From an uncultured Bacteroidales bacterium (GTDB lineage: Bacteria > Bacteroidota > Bacteroidia > Bacteroidales > Bacteroidaceae): a stretch of 64,000 nucleotides of DNA. Positions 44,001 to 53,990 of the stretch are shown here, one piece after another. Every line of letters begins with the position of its first letter. Within the stretch, counting starts at the first letter, position 1. The notes beneath the pieces were generated by a model. It was given only the letters and a program-made list of their open reading frames with translations. It did no database searches and had not been told where the DNA came from. Made by a program: the position numbers and the translations under genes. The stretch covers positions 1-64,000 of the forward strand of contig CALEFD010000015.1 of NCBI GenBank assembly GCA_937876995.1, given 5' to 3'.

Positions 44001-46244
44001 TCAAAACTTCAAAGTTAATGTTGTCAGGAAACTTATAGGAGCCTGAACAAACAGACCGTCCTCTACATAACGGTTGTTCGCTGTGTAACCATAACTTTCT
44101 GAAACTGCTGTATAAACCCATCCGTTAGAAGAATACTGTTCGTTGAACAGATTGTTAATCTGTAAGTTAAGCTTTGCTTCCTTGAAGTATAGCGGATGGA
44201 ATGTGTAACTGATATTGAAATCTGTTACGCAGTAAGGTGCCAATGAACGCTCTTTGCATGAAGAATTGTCCAGGTACTGCCTGCCTACATAGTTTGTGGT
44301 AATTGATGCATTGAAACCTTTAAGGAACGACGCTGATAACATACTGTATGCAGTAATATTTGGTGATAGGGCAATATCTGTTTCGTCATAATGAATTTGC
44401 AGTGGATTACCATCCCAATTATCTACATATTCTGTAAAGTTTACAATTTTGTTTTGGCTGAATGTGGCATTACCATTCCATGAAATGTGGTCAAACAGTG
44501 TTGCACCTGCCTCAATTTCAATACCTCTTCTGTATGAATCTTTTACATTTTCGGTAAGTGCTTCGCCTATATCGCTTAACTGACCTGTTGCAATAAGCTG
44601 GTTTTTATAATCCATATAGTAGAGATTGAATCCTGCATACCAATTCTTTCCCTTATAGTTGTAGCCAAGTTCATAGTCGTACAGAGTTTCTGCTTTTGGC
44701 ATTAGTGAACCGCCATTGTCTGTGTAGTTGTTTCTGGTTGGTTCGCGCTCTATCTTTGCAACCGATAAATAGCTGTTTCCCCAATCAGCTGCATAACTGA
44801 TACCTGCTTTAGGGTTGAAGAAATGGAAAGTTTCATCTATGTTAAGTAACTGGTTGTGGTATTTGCCATTACCATCTTCAATAAATACATCGTTATTGCC
44901 GCTAATCAAGTAGTTTACATAACGGTATTGTGCATCAGCAAACAGATGTAGGTTATCTCCAATATGGTAAACACCTTTAAGATAAATGTTTGCATCACTC
45001 TTTTTGGCGTTGCTGTCATAGTAATGTGCATTTCCTATGTCTATTCTGCTACTGTCGGCAGAATTTATAATGCTTTCAAATTCACCCCAATGGTCGCCGT
45101 CAAAGTACTGATAACCACCTCCCATTGTAAGATCTAACTTATCTGATTTACGTGTTACGTTAAATATGCCACCTACAGAATTGTTTTCAAGCCACTTTTG
45201 TCTGTTGGCATCGCCCTCTATGCCGGCATAACTGTTCAGACCGAATTTTTTAGCCAGATTGCTATTGTCTTTCATATCTTCATAGTAACCTATACCGTAT
45301 GTGTAGAAAAGGGTGGCTTGTGCATCCCATAAATCATTTATGTTTTTTATAAATGAAAGATGAGTATGGTTCTGAAGATAGTTGTCGGTAGTTGGGCGGA
45401 AATGAATTCTGTCTTTGTGGTCGAAAAATACTCCTAAACTGTTGTAGGTGCGTTTTCCGGCTTTAATAGAATCGGAAGGAACACCATTCCAAGCCTGACC
45501 TGTATGTTCAAAACTTCCAAAGTTCTTAAGCTTTATAAGATAGTCATTGCCATACCACGATGCCGATGTAAAGTATGAACCCAAATGTGATTTTGTTCTG
45601 TCTATATAGCCATCTGAATTTGTTACAGAGAAACGACCGTCAAGAACCAAATGGTTAAAGAGAAGTCCGCTACCGGCTTTAATAGTGCCATTGTATGTGT
45701 TGTAACTTCCCATTGTACCTTCTGCATCTATATGTGGTGTAAGAGATGGTTTTTCCGATATCATGTTCACTGTTGCACCGAATGCGCCTGTACCATTAGT
45801 TGATGTTCCGGCTCCTCTCTGAACTTGAATACTTTCCAATGAACCTGAATATGAGTTCATGTTTGCCCAGAAAACAGAGTGGTCTTCGGGACTGTTTAAC
45901 GGAACTCCATCCATTGTTATGTTTATACGGGTGTCATTTGTACCGCGTATTTTGAAATAGACAGCACCTATACCCAGACCATTGTCCGATGTAGCTACTA
46001 CACCGGGAATGGATTGCAATAAATATGGAAGTTCTTTAGAACCGGTTGCACTATTTTCCAGAACTGATTTGTCAATAGTGGATTGAGTTATCGGGGTCTC
46101 TTCCGATGCAATTGATGCAGAAATAACTATTTCGTCTAATGTGATGTCTCTATCTGCATCCGAATTATTATTTGTTGCCAATACCTGATTGCCGGCAACA
46201 CAGCATAGCCCTAAAAGGGCAGAAAATAAAAATACCCTATTCAT
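44001..46244 (-). CDS. TonB-dependent outer membrane receptor, probable thiamine receptor
   Basis: The 747-residue protein has a signal peptide, a TonB-box-like segment (ITLDEIVISAS, about 34-44), a plug domain (about 60-165, with IRGTNDTRINITMDGVPLN) and a 22-strand-type barrel ending in the usual C-terminal Phe (LTLKF). It lacks an N-terminal carboxypeptidase-like domain and is not a SusC type. The TPP riboswitch upstream and pnuT downstream indicate uptake of thiamine or its phosphates across the outer membrane. Confidence 0.88.
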   Translation of the reverse strand: MNRVFLFSALLGLCCVAGNQVLATNNNSDADRDITLDEIVISASIASEETPITQSTIDKSVLENSATGSKELPYLLQSIPGVVATSDNGLGIGAVYFKIRGTNDTRINITMDGVPLNSPEDHSVFWANMNSYSGSLESIQVQRGAGTSTNGTGAFGATVNMISEKPSLTPHIDAEGTMGSYNTYNGTIKAGSGLLFNHLVLDGRFSVTNSDGYIDRTKSHLGSYFTSASWYGNDYLIKLKNFGSFEHTGQAWNGVPSDSIKAGKRTYNSLGVFFDHKDRIHFRPTTDNYLQNHTHLSFIKNINDLWDAQATLFYTYGIGYYEDMKDNSNLAKKFGLNSYAGIEGDANRQKWLENNSVGGIFNVTRKSDKLDLTMGGGYQYFDGDHWGEFESIINSADSSRIDIGNAHYYDSNAKKSDANIYLKGVYHIGDNLHLFADAQYRYVNYLISGNNDVFIEDGNGKYHNQLLNIDETFHFFNPKAGISYAADWGNSYLSVAKIEREPTRNNYTDNGGSLMPKAETLYDYELGYNYKGKNWYAGFNLYYMDYKNQLIATGQLSDIGEALTENVKDSYRRGIEIEAGATLFDHISWNGNATFSQNKIVNFTEYVDNWDGNPLQIHYDETDIALSPNITAYSMLSASFLKGFNASITTNYVGRQYLDNSSCKERSLAPYCVTDFNISYTFHPLYFKEAKLNLQINNLFNEQYSSNGWVYTAVSESYGYTANNRYVEDGLFVQAPISFLTTLTLKF

Positions 46245-46299
46245 TTTGTTTTAAATTTGTTAAACCAATGAAAAGGGTAAGACTACAGTTCGAACTCCA

Positions 46300-46370
46300 C
46301 TCCCTACGTCGGTACTAACCGAATCAGGTTCCTAGGGTATAATCTCAGCCTCGTAAAAAGAGGCACCCCC
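46300..46370 (-). promoter_or_regulatory. TPP (thiamine pyrophosphate) riboswitch
   Basis: On the minus strand the order GGGGGTGCCT ... GAGGCTGAGATTATACCCT ... GAACCTGATTCGGTTAGTACCG ... ACGTAGGGAG matches the THI-box aptamer: the CUGAGA and ACC elements, the GAACCTGAT core, and the GCGTAGGGA-like 3' strand. It lies between a -7 element and the TonB receptor start, and would lower receptor and pnuT expression when TPP is plentiful. Confidence 0.93.
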
Positions 46371-46383
46371 TTTCATTCGCCGG

Positions 46384-46391
46384 CAAAGTTA
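46384..46391 (-). promoter_or_regulatory. -7 promoter element for the thiamine uptake unit
   Basis: TAACTTTG on the minus strand matches TAnnTTTG and ends 14 bases before the first base of the riboswitch. Confidence 0.7.
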
Positions 46392-46432
46392 TATACCATT
46401 TTTTGAAAATCAGCTATGTTTGATGAAAAAAA

Positions 46433-48322
46433 TTACAATTTTTCGCTCAATTCAAGCCAACGAAGGGTAATTTCATCGGTACGCTCTATTATTTCGCCTA
46501 TTCTTGCAGAGTGTATCTGCAGTTTGTCAAATGGTAGCATTCCACCGTTAAGAAGATCTTCCAATTCGCTTTTTTCGTTTTCCAATTGTGCCAATTCAGC
46601 TTCAATGGATTCCATTTCGCGTTTCTCTTTGTATGTAAGTTTATCACTTTTCTTACTCTGTGAATTATCTGTTTTGGAAGATTTTTGTAGGTTCTTATTG
46701 CGTTCTTCTTCTAACTTTTTTCTCTCTTCAGCCTCTTTCAGTCGTTTCCACTCTATGAAATCGCTATACGAAGATGGGAATTGTGTTACTATACCATCAC
46801 CTTCAAAAACCAGTAGATGATCTACTGTTTTATCCATAAAATAGCGGTCGTGCGATATAATTATTACGCAACCTTTGAATGATGCCAGATACTCTTCCAA
46901 TACCTGTAGAGTGTGAATGTCCAAATCGTTAGTGGGTTCGTCAAGTATCAGGAAATTAGGACTTTGCATCAAAATTGAACACAAATACAGCCGGCGTTTT
47001 TCTCCACCACTCAGCTTATATACATATTTGTGCTGTGTGGCAGGAGAAAATAGAAATTTCTGTAGGAACTGTCCTGCACTCATCTTTCTGCCATCGTCTA
47101 AATCGACATGTTCAGCAATTTCGGTAATAACATCTATCACCTTTTCATTTTCGTTAAACTTCAGGCCTTCCTGTGAATAGTAACCAATCTTCAATGTGGT
47201 TCCACGCTCTATTACACCACTATCTTGTGGTTCTAAACCCAAAAGCATCTTTATAAAAGTGGATTTACCTACACCGTTAGCTCCAACTATGCCCAATTTT
47301 TCAAATTTGGTAAAGATGTAACTGAAATCCTTTAGAATAATTTTGTTGCCGAAACTTTTTGACAGATGCTCTATTTCAAAAATCTTTTTTCCTATATATG
47401 ACGCCTTAACATCTAAAACTACATTGTTTTCTATACGTTTATGGCTTAGTCGCTCTTCCAATTCGTAGAACGATTCCTTTCTGTATCTTGCCTTTGTACC
47501 TCTGGCGCATGGCATTCTGCGCATCCAGTCTATTTCAGTTCTGTAAAGGTTTAAATCACTTTCACGTTGCGAAGCTTCTGCTTCCAAACGTTCTTTGCGT
47601 TTTTCAATGTAGTAACTATAGCTTCCGGAATAAGAATATGCTCTTCTGTCATCAATCTCAATTATTCGGTTGCATACTCTGTCTAACAAGTATCGGTCAT
47701 GAGTAACAAGCAGAAGCGTAATGTTGCTGCTGCTTAACCAATCTTCCAGCCATTCGGTAATCTCTACGTCAAGATGGTTGGTAGGTTCATCTAAGATTAG
47801 TAGATCAGGGTTTGAAATAAGTGCGCTTGCTAATGCCACGCGCTTAATCTCTCCACCCGACAGATTATCTACCACGCGGTTAAAATCGGTAATGTTAAGC
47901 TGGGTAAGTATCTGTTTTGCTCTTGTTTCATGATTCCATGCATCGTGGCTGTCCATCATTGAAATGGCATGCTCTATGCGTTTCTGATTGCCTTCGGCCA
48001 TGGCCCCTTCATATTCCGATATTATTTGAAGAACCGGTGAACCATTACTGAAACAGGCTTCCAATATGGTTGTGCCTTTTTCAAAAACCGGTGTCTGTTT
48101 AAGATATGATATAGTAATGTCGTTACGAAAAATAATAGTGCCGCTATTGTAATCTTCGTTGCCGGCAATAATATTCAACAGTGTGGATTTGCCTATACCA
48201 TTACGGGCTATGATACCAACCTTTTCACCTTCGGCTATATTTATGGTGAGTTTGTCAAAAAGGACTATATCACCAATGGTTTTTGTTAAATTGTCAATTT
48301 GCAGATAACTCTCCATACTCAT
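46433..48322 (-). CDS. ABC-F family ATPase
   Basis: The 629-residue cytoplasmic protein has two ABC ATPase domains and no membrane helices. Walker A motifs are ARNGIGKST (about residue 40) and GANGVGKST (about 345), signatures are LSGGEIKR and LSGGEKRR, and Walker B motifs are LLILDEPTNHLD and FLILDEPTNDLD. A charged coiled coil follows at the C-terminus (about 535-625), as in Uup-like proteins. ABC-F proteins act on ribosomes in translation or DNA-related processes, and some protect against antibiotics; the subtype cannot be set here. The start overlaps the yihY end by 29 bases (ATG 48322, or ATG 48316), pointing to co-transcription. Confidence 0.9.
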   Translation of the reverse strand: MSMESYLQIDNLTKTIGDIVLFDKLTINIAEGEKVGIIARNGIGKSTLLNIIAGNEDYNSGTIIFRNDITISYLKQTPVFEKGTTILEACFSNGSPVLQIISEYEGAMAEGNQKRIEHAISMMDSHDAWNHETRAKQILTQLNITDFNRVVDNLSGGEIKRVALASALISNPDLLILDEPTNHLDVEITEWLEDWLSSSNITLLLVTHDRYLLDRVCNRIIEIDDRRAYSYSGSYSYYIEKRKERLEAEASQRESDLNLYRTEIDWMRRMPCARGTKARYRKESFYELEERLSHKRIENNVVLDVKASYIGKKIFEIEHLSKSFGNKIILKDFSYIFTKFEKLGIVGANGVGKSTFIKMLLGLEPQDSGVIERGTTLKIGYYSQEGLKFNENEKVIDVITEIAEHVDLDDGRKMSAGQFLQKFLFSPATQHKYVYKLSGGEKRRLYLCSILMQSPNFLILDEPTNDLDIHTLQVLEEYLASFKGCVIIISHDRYFMDKTVDHLLVFEGDGIVTQFPSSYSDFIEWKRLKEAEERKKLEEERNKNLQKSSKTDNSQSKKSDKLTYKEKREMESIEAELAQLENEKSELEDLLNGGMLPFDKLQIHSARIGEIIERTDEITLRWLELSEKL

Positions 48323-49265
48323 CTTCTAAATCTTGTTTCTGGTGTGGCCTGTAAGTTTCAACATTCTGAAATGCGTATGACAGTTCCACTCCAAACAGCA
48401 CTATAAACCAGGAAATGTTCAGCCACATCATAAGGAAAGGAATGGCTGCCAATGCACCGAATACACCATTCAGCCTGTTAAAGAACAACTGCGTTTCAAG
48501 ATATATCCATTGGAACAGACAGAAGAAAATGGCAGTTATCATAGCTGCCTGAAAAGCACGGAATATCTTAACCTTGGTTCCGGGGATGAATTTGTACATC
48601 ATAGTAAGAACCAGTACAGTAATACCGTATGTGGCAAGCCAGGTCATACCTTCTGAAATGTTTTCCCAATATGGAGTGTCAAATATTGCACTCATAAGAC
48701 CATTGCCATGCGAAAACAGCAGTGTGGTTGAAAGGAACATCAATATAACAAATGGCAGTAATATCACTATTGCAAAATATGCACTTATGCGTTTCCAGAA
48801 TTTGCGTGAAACTTTTACTTCCCAAATGTAGTTAAAAGCCTTTTCTACCTGTATCATAAGCCAAAATACCAACCATATAAAACTGGCAGCACTTATTATG
48901 CCGAATGTGCCCTGCTCCATAATCCCTATAATGTTATTGGCATACATAAGAATCTGTTTAACAATGGCTTCCTGCCCTGAAAAGTTTAACAGAAGCAGTT
49001 CTTCCAGTTTGTCGCCTATACCAAATCCGCTTGTTATGGCAAATGCCACAGCCACACAGGGAATAAGAGCCATTGTGGTAAAATAGGCAAGAGCCACAGC
49101 GCGATAGTTGACCTTTTGGTTTTTGAAAGTGGATAAGGTCATAATAAGCACCTTGAGATACTGTGCCGCACGTGCCCTGTTTTTACCAAACAGCGTGGTG
49201 TCTAATTCCCAAATGCCGTTTCTGACAAAATCTATAACTTTCTTAATGGGGCCTTTTATTTCCAT
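48294..49265 (-). CDS. YihY/BrkB family membrane protein
   Basis: The 323-residue inner-membrane protein has about six hydrophobic helices, starting with the family-typical YRAVALAYFTTMALIPCVAVAF region (split at about residues 60-80) and later FGALAAIPFLMMWLNISW. The family was once called ribonuclease BN; transport of an unknown substrate is more likely, and function is not known. It lies 42 bases after aroQ with no terminator seen, and overlaps the ABC-F gene, so it probably belongs to the distal part of the aromatic operon. Confidence 0.85.
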   Translation of the reverse strand: MEIKGPIKKVIDFVRNGIWELDTTLFGKNRARAAQYLKVLIMTLSTFKNQKVNYRAVALAYFTTMALIPCVAVAFAITSGFGIGDKLEELLLLNFSGQEAIVKQILMYANNIIGIMEQGTFGIISAASFIWLVFWLMIQVEKAFNYIWEVKVSRKFWKRISAYFAIVILLPFVILMFLSTTLLFSHGNGLMSAIFDTPYWENISEGMTWLATYGITVLVLTMMYKFIPGTKVKIFRAFQAAMITAIFFCLFQWIYLETQLFFNRLNGVFGALAAIPFLMMWLNISWFIVLFGVELSYAFQNVETYRPHQKQDLEDEYGELSAN

Positions 49266-49307
49266 AGATGTAATTTATTGCTTGTAACAATAGAATAACT
49301 ATTTGGT

Positions 49308-49730
49308 TTATATGAAGAAATCCATAGCTTCTATGTAACCGTCAAACCCTTTACCGCAGATAGTTTTAGCGGCATAGAGTGAAATATATGAGAACTTTCT
49401 GAACTCTTCACGGCTGTTTATGTCACTCAGATGAACCTCTACAGTGGGCAAACCTACCGCTTTTAAGGCATCCAAAATAGCAACACTTGTATGGGTGTAG
49501 GCTGCAGGATTTATAATTATGCCGTCAAATTTATGGTACGCTTCCTGTATTTTGTCAACAATACAACCTTCATGGTTCGATTGGAATATCTCAATATCAA
49601 AATTCCGTTCTTTTGCTGCACTATTCAGCAAATCTACAAGATTGGCATATGTTCCTTTACCGTAGATAGCAGGTTCTCTTATACCCAGGAAATTCAGGTT
49701 AGGACCATTTATGATTAAAATTTTTTTCAT
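49308..49730 (-). CDS. aroQ: Type II 3-dehydroquinate dehydratase
   Basis: The 140-residue enzyme removes water from 3-dehydroquinate in the shikimate pathway. Type II features are visible: IINGPNLNFLGIREPAIYG at the N-terminus with the catalytic Tyr, NPAAYTHTSVAILDAL near residue 75, and EVHLSDINSREEFR with the catalytic His near residue 100. The start overlaps the thioesterase stop by 4 bases (ATGA). Confidence 0.95.
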   Translation of the reverse strand: MKKILIINGPNLNFLGIREPAIYGKGTYANLVDLLNSAAKERNFDIEIFQSNHEGCIVDKIQEAYHKFDGIIINPAAYTHTSVAILDALKAVGLPTVEVHLSDINSREEFRKFSYISLYAAKTICGKGFDGYIEAMDFFI

Positions 49731-50512
49731 CTTTTTCTAATTGCTAAATTGTCTAAATCAATAGAATCAAAACCATCAGGTTTGTCGGCATATCTTATGG
49801 TTGCCTGACATGACAGTCTTTCACCTGCTGTTACAATGTCATAATTCCATAAATCTTCTTCATTTGTGGAAAAGACCGAACACTCCAGTTCTTCACCTAT
49901 AAACGATTCCTGTTTGAACTTTATACTCAATTCATTAACGCAGTGGCTTTGCAGATAATCATCGGGTAGGGCAGCCAAACATATATAAAGATATGTCATG
50001 TTTGTTACATGATGATTGAAATCGGCATCACTCCTGTTGGTTACGTGTGTATGCTTGCATTTTAAATCTGCTGAAACCGGTTGCTTGTGTCTGTGGGTAC
50101 CCAGTGCCATTTCATCGGCAGTCTCTATACCTTGCAGTATGGTATTGGCTCTTAGTGGAGTGCGTTTAGCTATGTCAAGCAGAGCCCAAGTGCTGTCTCC
50201 ACTTACCACAACAGTTCCTTTATGCCATATTCTGTAGTCTGCGTGAATTTTAACTGCCGGTTGTTCGGAAATCCACAGTTCAACCTTTATGGTTTCACCC
50301 CAAAATGGTTGTACGGTCTGCATATTGAAGGTGAAATCTGATATAATCCACATCTTAGCCTCTTTTCGCATATCGAAAGCGGCATAGTGATAGTGGGCCA
50401 TATATGTGGCGAAACAGTCCTGAAACATTCCGGCAATTCCGGCCGGAGACAGTCTGAAATCTTCGTCCATTATGGCATTTGTAACGTAATATTCTTTTGT
50501 GCAGTACTTCAT
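49727..50512 (-). CDS. Acyl-ACP thioesterase
   Basis: The 261-residue protein has a double hot-dog fold of the FatA/FatB-like acyl-ACP thioesterase family: FRLSPAGIAGMFQDCFATYM at the N-terminus, SGDSTWALLDIAKRTPLR near residue 105, and the second-domain motif DADFNHHVTNMTYL near residue 160 with the catalytic Asn/His. It would release free fatty acids from acyl carrier protein. Its place between aroA and aroQ, with 4-base overlaps on both sides, is unexpected for a lipid enzyme and probably reflects only co-regulation. Confidence 0.88.
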   Translation of the reverse strand: MKYCTKEYYVTNAIMDEDFRLSPAGIAGMFQDCFATYMAHYHYAAFDMRKEAKMWIISDFTFNMQTVQPFWGETIKVELWISEQPAVKIHADYRIWHKGTVVVSGDSTWALLDIAKRTPLRANTILQGIETADEMALGTHRHKQPVSADLKCKHTHVTNRSDADFNHHVTNMTYLYICLAALPDDYLQSHCVNELSIKFKQESFIGEELECSVFSTNEEDLWNYDIVTAGERLSCQATIRYADKPDGFDSIDLDNLAIRKR

Positions 50513-51780
50513 TCTGTTTCTAATTTGCCGCCTAAGTTAGCAAAATCTTTGCAAAAATCGGGATAAGATTTGCTTATGCAATCCATATTGTTGATAGTTG
50601 TGAATCCTTCTGCTACTGTAGCCATTATGGCTGCCGATGCAGCTATTCTGTGGTCAGCTGCGGAATCTACAAATCCACCAACAGGTTTGCCGGGATAAAC
50701 AGTAATAGAACTGTTGGTGGCAGAGCATTGAATGCCAAACGATTGTAGCATACGCATTGTAGTTTCCACACGATCGCTCTCCTTTAAACGCAATCTTTCA
50801 ATTCCGTGAAATGTAGTAGATGATGATGCCATGGCTGCAGCAACCGACAGTATGGGAACTGCATCGGGTATGTTAGAGCAATCGGTTTCTACACCATGTA
50901 GTGTTGAAGGGTGTGCTATGACATAACCATTGCCTGTTTCAATGTTAGCTCCCATAGAACGCAAAACATCTATCACTTTTCTGTCTCCCTGTACCGAATG
51001 GTCGTAATCAATGCCATTGCAACGTATAGGGGCATTACCTATACAACCTGCTACTATCCAGAACGATGCACTTGACCAATCGCCTTCAGCATAAAGTTCT
51101 GTTGGAGTAGTGAATTCAGCTCCCTGTGGAATAAAGTAACCGGTTGCATTCTCTTCTACATTGACTCCAAAAATTTTAAGAATATTCAAAGTCATATCTA
51201 TGTATGGAGTGCTTTCGCGTTTACCGGTAATTACAATATTGCACGCTTGTCCTGTAATAGGCAGAGCCATAAGCAGTCCCGATATAAACTGTGATGATAC
51301 ACCTCCATCTATAGTGTATGTACCACCCGGTAATTTGCCTTTACATGATAATGGCATAACACCCTTTTTGCCCAATTCTATGCCATGTGACACCATCTCT
51401 TCGTATAAAGGCGATAATGGACGTTCCGGTAATCTGCCTTTACCATGAAATTCAGAATATGCGCCCAACGCAGCAGCAACGGGAAGCATAAAACGTAGTG
51501 TAGAACCGCTCTCATTGCATTCTAAATGGTGTATTTCATTACCAATGGTACTCTTGTCTATAGGCGATAATGCTATATAATCATCCAATATCTCAATTTT
51601 TGCACCCAATGCCTTCAGACAATCGGCTGTAGCAAAAATATCATCACCGGCACCTTTGCAGCCTATCTTTACACATCTGTTGCCCATAGCTGCACATATC
51701 ATCATTCTATGTACAACCGATTTGGAAGATGGAATAGTCACTTCGCCACTTGGGTGACCGGAAACCTTTATATGTTTCAT
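50509..51780 (-). CDS. aroA: 3-phosphoshikimate 1-carboxyvinyltransferase (EPSP synthase)
   Basis: The 423-residue enzyme joins shikimate 3-phosphate and phosphoenolpyruvate. The N-terminal phosphate-binding segment IPSSKSVVHRMMI contains the conserved Lys and Arg, and NESGSTLRFMLPVAAALG near residue 90 is the usual glyphosate-site motif. The late LRLKESDRVETT and DHRIAASAAIM segments are present. It lies 3 bases after pheA and overlaps the thioesterase start by 4 bases. Confidence 0.95.
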   Translation of the reverse strand: MKHIKVSGHPSGEVTIPSSKSVVHRMMICAAMGNRCVKIGCKGAGDDIFATADCLKALGAKIEILDDYIALSPIDKSTIGNEIHHLECNESGSTLRFMLPVAAALGAYSEFHGKGRLPERPLSPLYEEMVSHGIELGKKGVMPLSCKGKLPGGTYTIDGGVSSQFISGLLMALPITGQACNIVITGKRESTPYIDMTLNILKIFGVNVEENATGYFIPQGAEFTTPTELYAEGDWSSASFWIVAGCIGNAPIRCNGIDYDHSVQGDRKVIDVLRSMGANIETGNGYVIAHPSTLHGVETDCSNIPDAVPILSVAAAMASSSTTFHGIERLRLKESDRVETTMRMLQSFGIQCSATNSSITVYPGKPVGGFVDSAADHRIAASAAIMATVAEGFTTINNMDCISKSYPDFCKDFANLGGKLETE

Positions 51781-51783
51781 TAC

Positions 51784-52926
51784 TCAGATGATTTCGGAAT
51801 ATGTGCCAAAGTATTTGAACTGTTCTTCGCAATGGTCAAGTTCGCTTATAAGTGATGCAAACTTTTCATTATAGATGGACATCTCTATATCGAAGTAGAA
51901 CATAAATTCAAAATCTCTGTTCGGAATTGGACGGCTCTCCAATTTTACCAGGTTGGCGCCAACGGCACTGAAACGTGACAGTACGCTGAATAGTTTGCCC
52001 GGTTTGTTTGGAATAACCATCATAATACTGGTTCTGTCTGCTCCCGGATATATCTTAAGATCTTTGGTTATACAGATAAAGCGGGTGTGGTTGCTGTCAA
52101 AGTTCTGTATATCTTCGGCAAGTACAGACATGTTGTATAGTTCTGCACAGCTTCTGGAAGATATTGATGCCATAGTTCCTGTGGTATCTTTGGCTACCAT
52201 AGAAGCTGCAATAGCGGTATTTTCACAAGGAATAATCTGAACATCCTTCAAACTGTCAAGATAGTGTGAACACTGTCTTATGGCTTGTGGATGGGAATAG
52301 ATGGTTTTAACATTTTCCACCTTCATACCTTTGCTGCCCAATAACAGATGGTCAATTCTTACTCTGGTACTGCGTACAATATGAACATCGTATTTAATAA
52401 GCAAATCGTATATTTCATTTACCGAACCGGCACTTGAATTTTCAATAGGCAGAATACCGTAAGTACAGAAACCATCGGCTACCATTTTAAGTACGCCTTC
52501 AAAGGTTTTTGCCCACATAATTTCAGGAACTTCGAACAGTCGCTCGGCTGCCGATTGTGAATATGCGCCTTCACGTCCTTGACAAGCCACCAGCGCACGT
52601 GCCGGGAAAGCTTCAGGTTGAGCGTGAATAATAGTTTCCAAATCTTTATATAGAGGTGAATCTTTCTCCTTATACATAGATTCGTATGCTTTGCTTATAT
52701 CAAATATGGAACGATATAGTGAACGACCAAAATCTTCCATGTGTGGAGGTAGTGCCTTTGATATTCTTGTCAGGACCTGTCTTTCACGTGCAGCATTGTT
52801 TATTGGTTCGTTATTGTTTCTCTTTAATTCACCAATCTTGTTGACAATATTCATTCTCTCTTCGAACAGTTTGCACATTTTGTTGTCAACAATGTCAATT
52901 TCCTCTCTTAATTTTTCAAGTTCCAT
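51784..52926 (-). CDS. pheA: Bifunctional chorismate mutase / prephenate dehydratase
   Basis: The 380-residue protein has an AroQ-type chorismate mutase domain (1-85, LREEIDIVDNKMCKLFEERM, with conserved Arg and Lys), a prephenate dehydratase domain (about 105-285, with GREGAYSQSAAERLF, ENSSAGSVNEIYDLL and the catalytic HTRF), and a C-terminal ACT domain (about 298-375) with the Phe-binding ESRP. It makes phenylpyruvate from chorismate and is probably feedback-inhibited by phenylalanine. It is placed 6 bases after aroB in the operon. Confidence 0.93.
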   Translation of the reverse strand: MELEKLREEIDIVDNKMCKLFEERMNIVNKIGELKRNNNEPINNAARERQVLTRISKALPPHMEDFGRSLYRSIFDISKAYESMYKEKDSPLYKDLETIIHAQPEAFPARALVACQGREGAYSQSAAERLFEVPEIMWAKTFEGVLKMVADGFCTYGILPIENSSAGSVNEIYDLLIKYDVHIVRSTRVRIDHLLLGSKGMKVENVKTIYSHPQAIRQCSHYLDSLKDVQIIPCENTAIAASMVAKDTTGTMASISSRSCAELYNMSVLAEDIQNFDSNHTRFICITKDLKIYPGADRTSIMMVIPNKPGKLFSVLSRFSAVGANLVKLESRPIPNRDFEFMFYFDIEMSIYNEKFASLISELDHCEEQFKYFGTYSEII

Positions 52927-52932
52927 ATCTAT

Positions 52933-53988
52933 TTATAGTTTTATTTTGTTCAATAATGATAATAATTCTTCCGTTGGAATGGTGTGAAGCACACATTTTC
53001 CTATGCTTTCCGGAACAACCAGCGTAATGTTCTCTTTCTGTCTCTTTTTGTCCGATAAAGCAACACTATACAATTCTCCGGCAGAGTAGGGGCAACTGGT
53101 GTCAAAACCATACATTTCAACGATGTTTTTTATCTGTTCCGTAACATCTGCATAACCGCACTCTTTACCTATTTTTGCTGCTATGACCATACCTTTGGCT
53201 ACCGCTTCTCCGTGAGTAACAGTAAAGTTGCTCAACAGTTCTATACTATGGCCAATGGTGTGACCAAAATTTAACAACTGACGTTCGCCTTTGTCAAATT
53301 CGTCGGCAGCAACCACATCTCTTTTAATCTCAATACATCTGGTCACAATCTGTAACAGATTGTTGTTATTCGGTTCTAAAAGAGTGTTGTACAAGTCTTT
53401 ATCCAATATTATTCCATATTTGATAACTTCGGCAAAGCCATCTCGCATTATGTTTTTGGGCAATGTATTCAGAGTGTTTATATCGCAGAAGACCAGACTT
53501 GGTTGGTTGAATGCACCAATCAGATTCTTTCCTGCCGATATATCTACAGCTGTTTTTCCCCCCACTGAACTATCAACGGCTGCCAGCAGAGTGGTAGGTA
53601 CCTGTATGTATTTTATGCCACGCAGATAGATTGCCGATGCAAAACCTGCCATATCGCCTACTACACCGCCACCGAGAGCCAAAACCATATCACTTCGTGT
53701 TATCTGTTCTTTTGCCATCAGATTAATGAAACCAAGCACGCTATCCATATTCTTGCTTATTTCACCATTCGGAATGGTATGCTTTATGCAGTGGAAGCCA
53801 CTGTTTTCCAGTGAACTGATAACAATATCGGCATATAGAGCATCTACAATATTGTCGGTAAGTATTGCAATTTTACAAGGCTCAAAACGTTCTGCCAGTA
53901 CAGAACCTATTTCTGTAAGCTGATTATGACAAACCAGAACGTCGTAACTCTTTGATGCCTTTACTTTTATGGTGCTGTAAATATCCAT
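52933..53988 (-). CDS. aroB: 3-dehydroquinate synthase
   Basis: The 351-residue NAD- and metal-dependent enzyme cyclises DAHP to 3-dehydroquinate. It has the NAD motif ALGGGVVGDMAGFASAIYLRG near residue 105, PTTLLAAVDSSVGGKT and the metal-binding LLNFGHTIGHSIE near residue 240. The gene is 2 bases from tyrA and 6 bases from pheA, consistent with coupled translation. Confidence 0.95.
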   Translation of the reverse strand: MDIYSTIKVKASKSYDVLVCHNQLTEIGSVLAERFEPCKIAILTDNIVDALYADIVISSLENSGFHCIKHTIPNGEISKNMDSVLGFINLMAKEQITRSDMVLALGGGVVGDMAGFASAIYLRGIKYIQVPTTLLAAVDSSVGGKTAVDISAGKNLIGAFNQPSLVFCDINTLNTLPKNIMRDGFAEVIKYGIILDKDLYNTLLEPNNNNLLQIVTRCIEIKRDVVAADEFDKGERQLLNFGHTIGHSIELLSNFTVTHGEAVAKGMVIAAKIGKECGYADVTEQIKNIVEMYGFDTSCPYSAGELYSVALSDKKRQKENITLVVPESIGKCVLHTIPTEELLSLLNKIKL

Positions 53989-53990
53989 AT

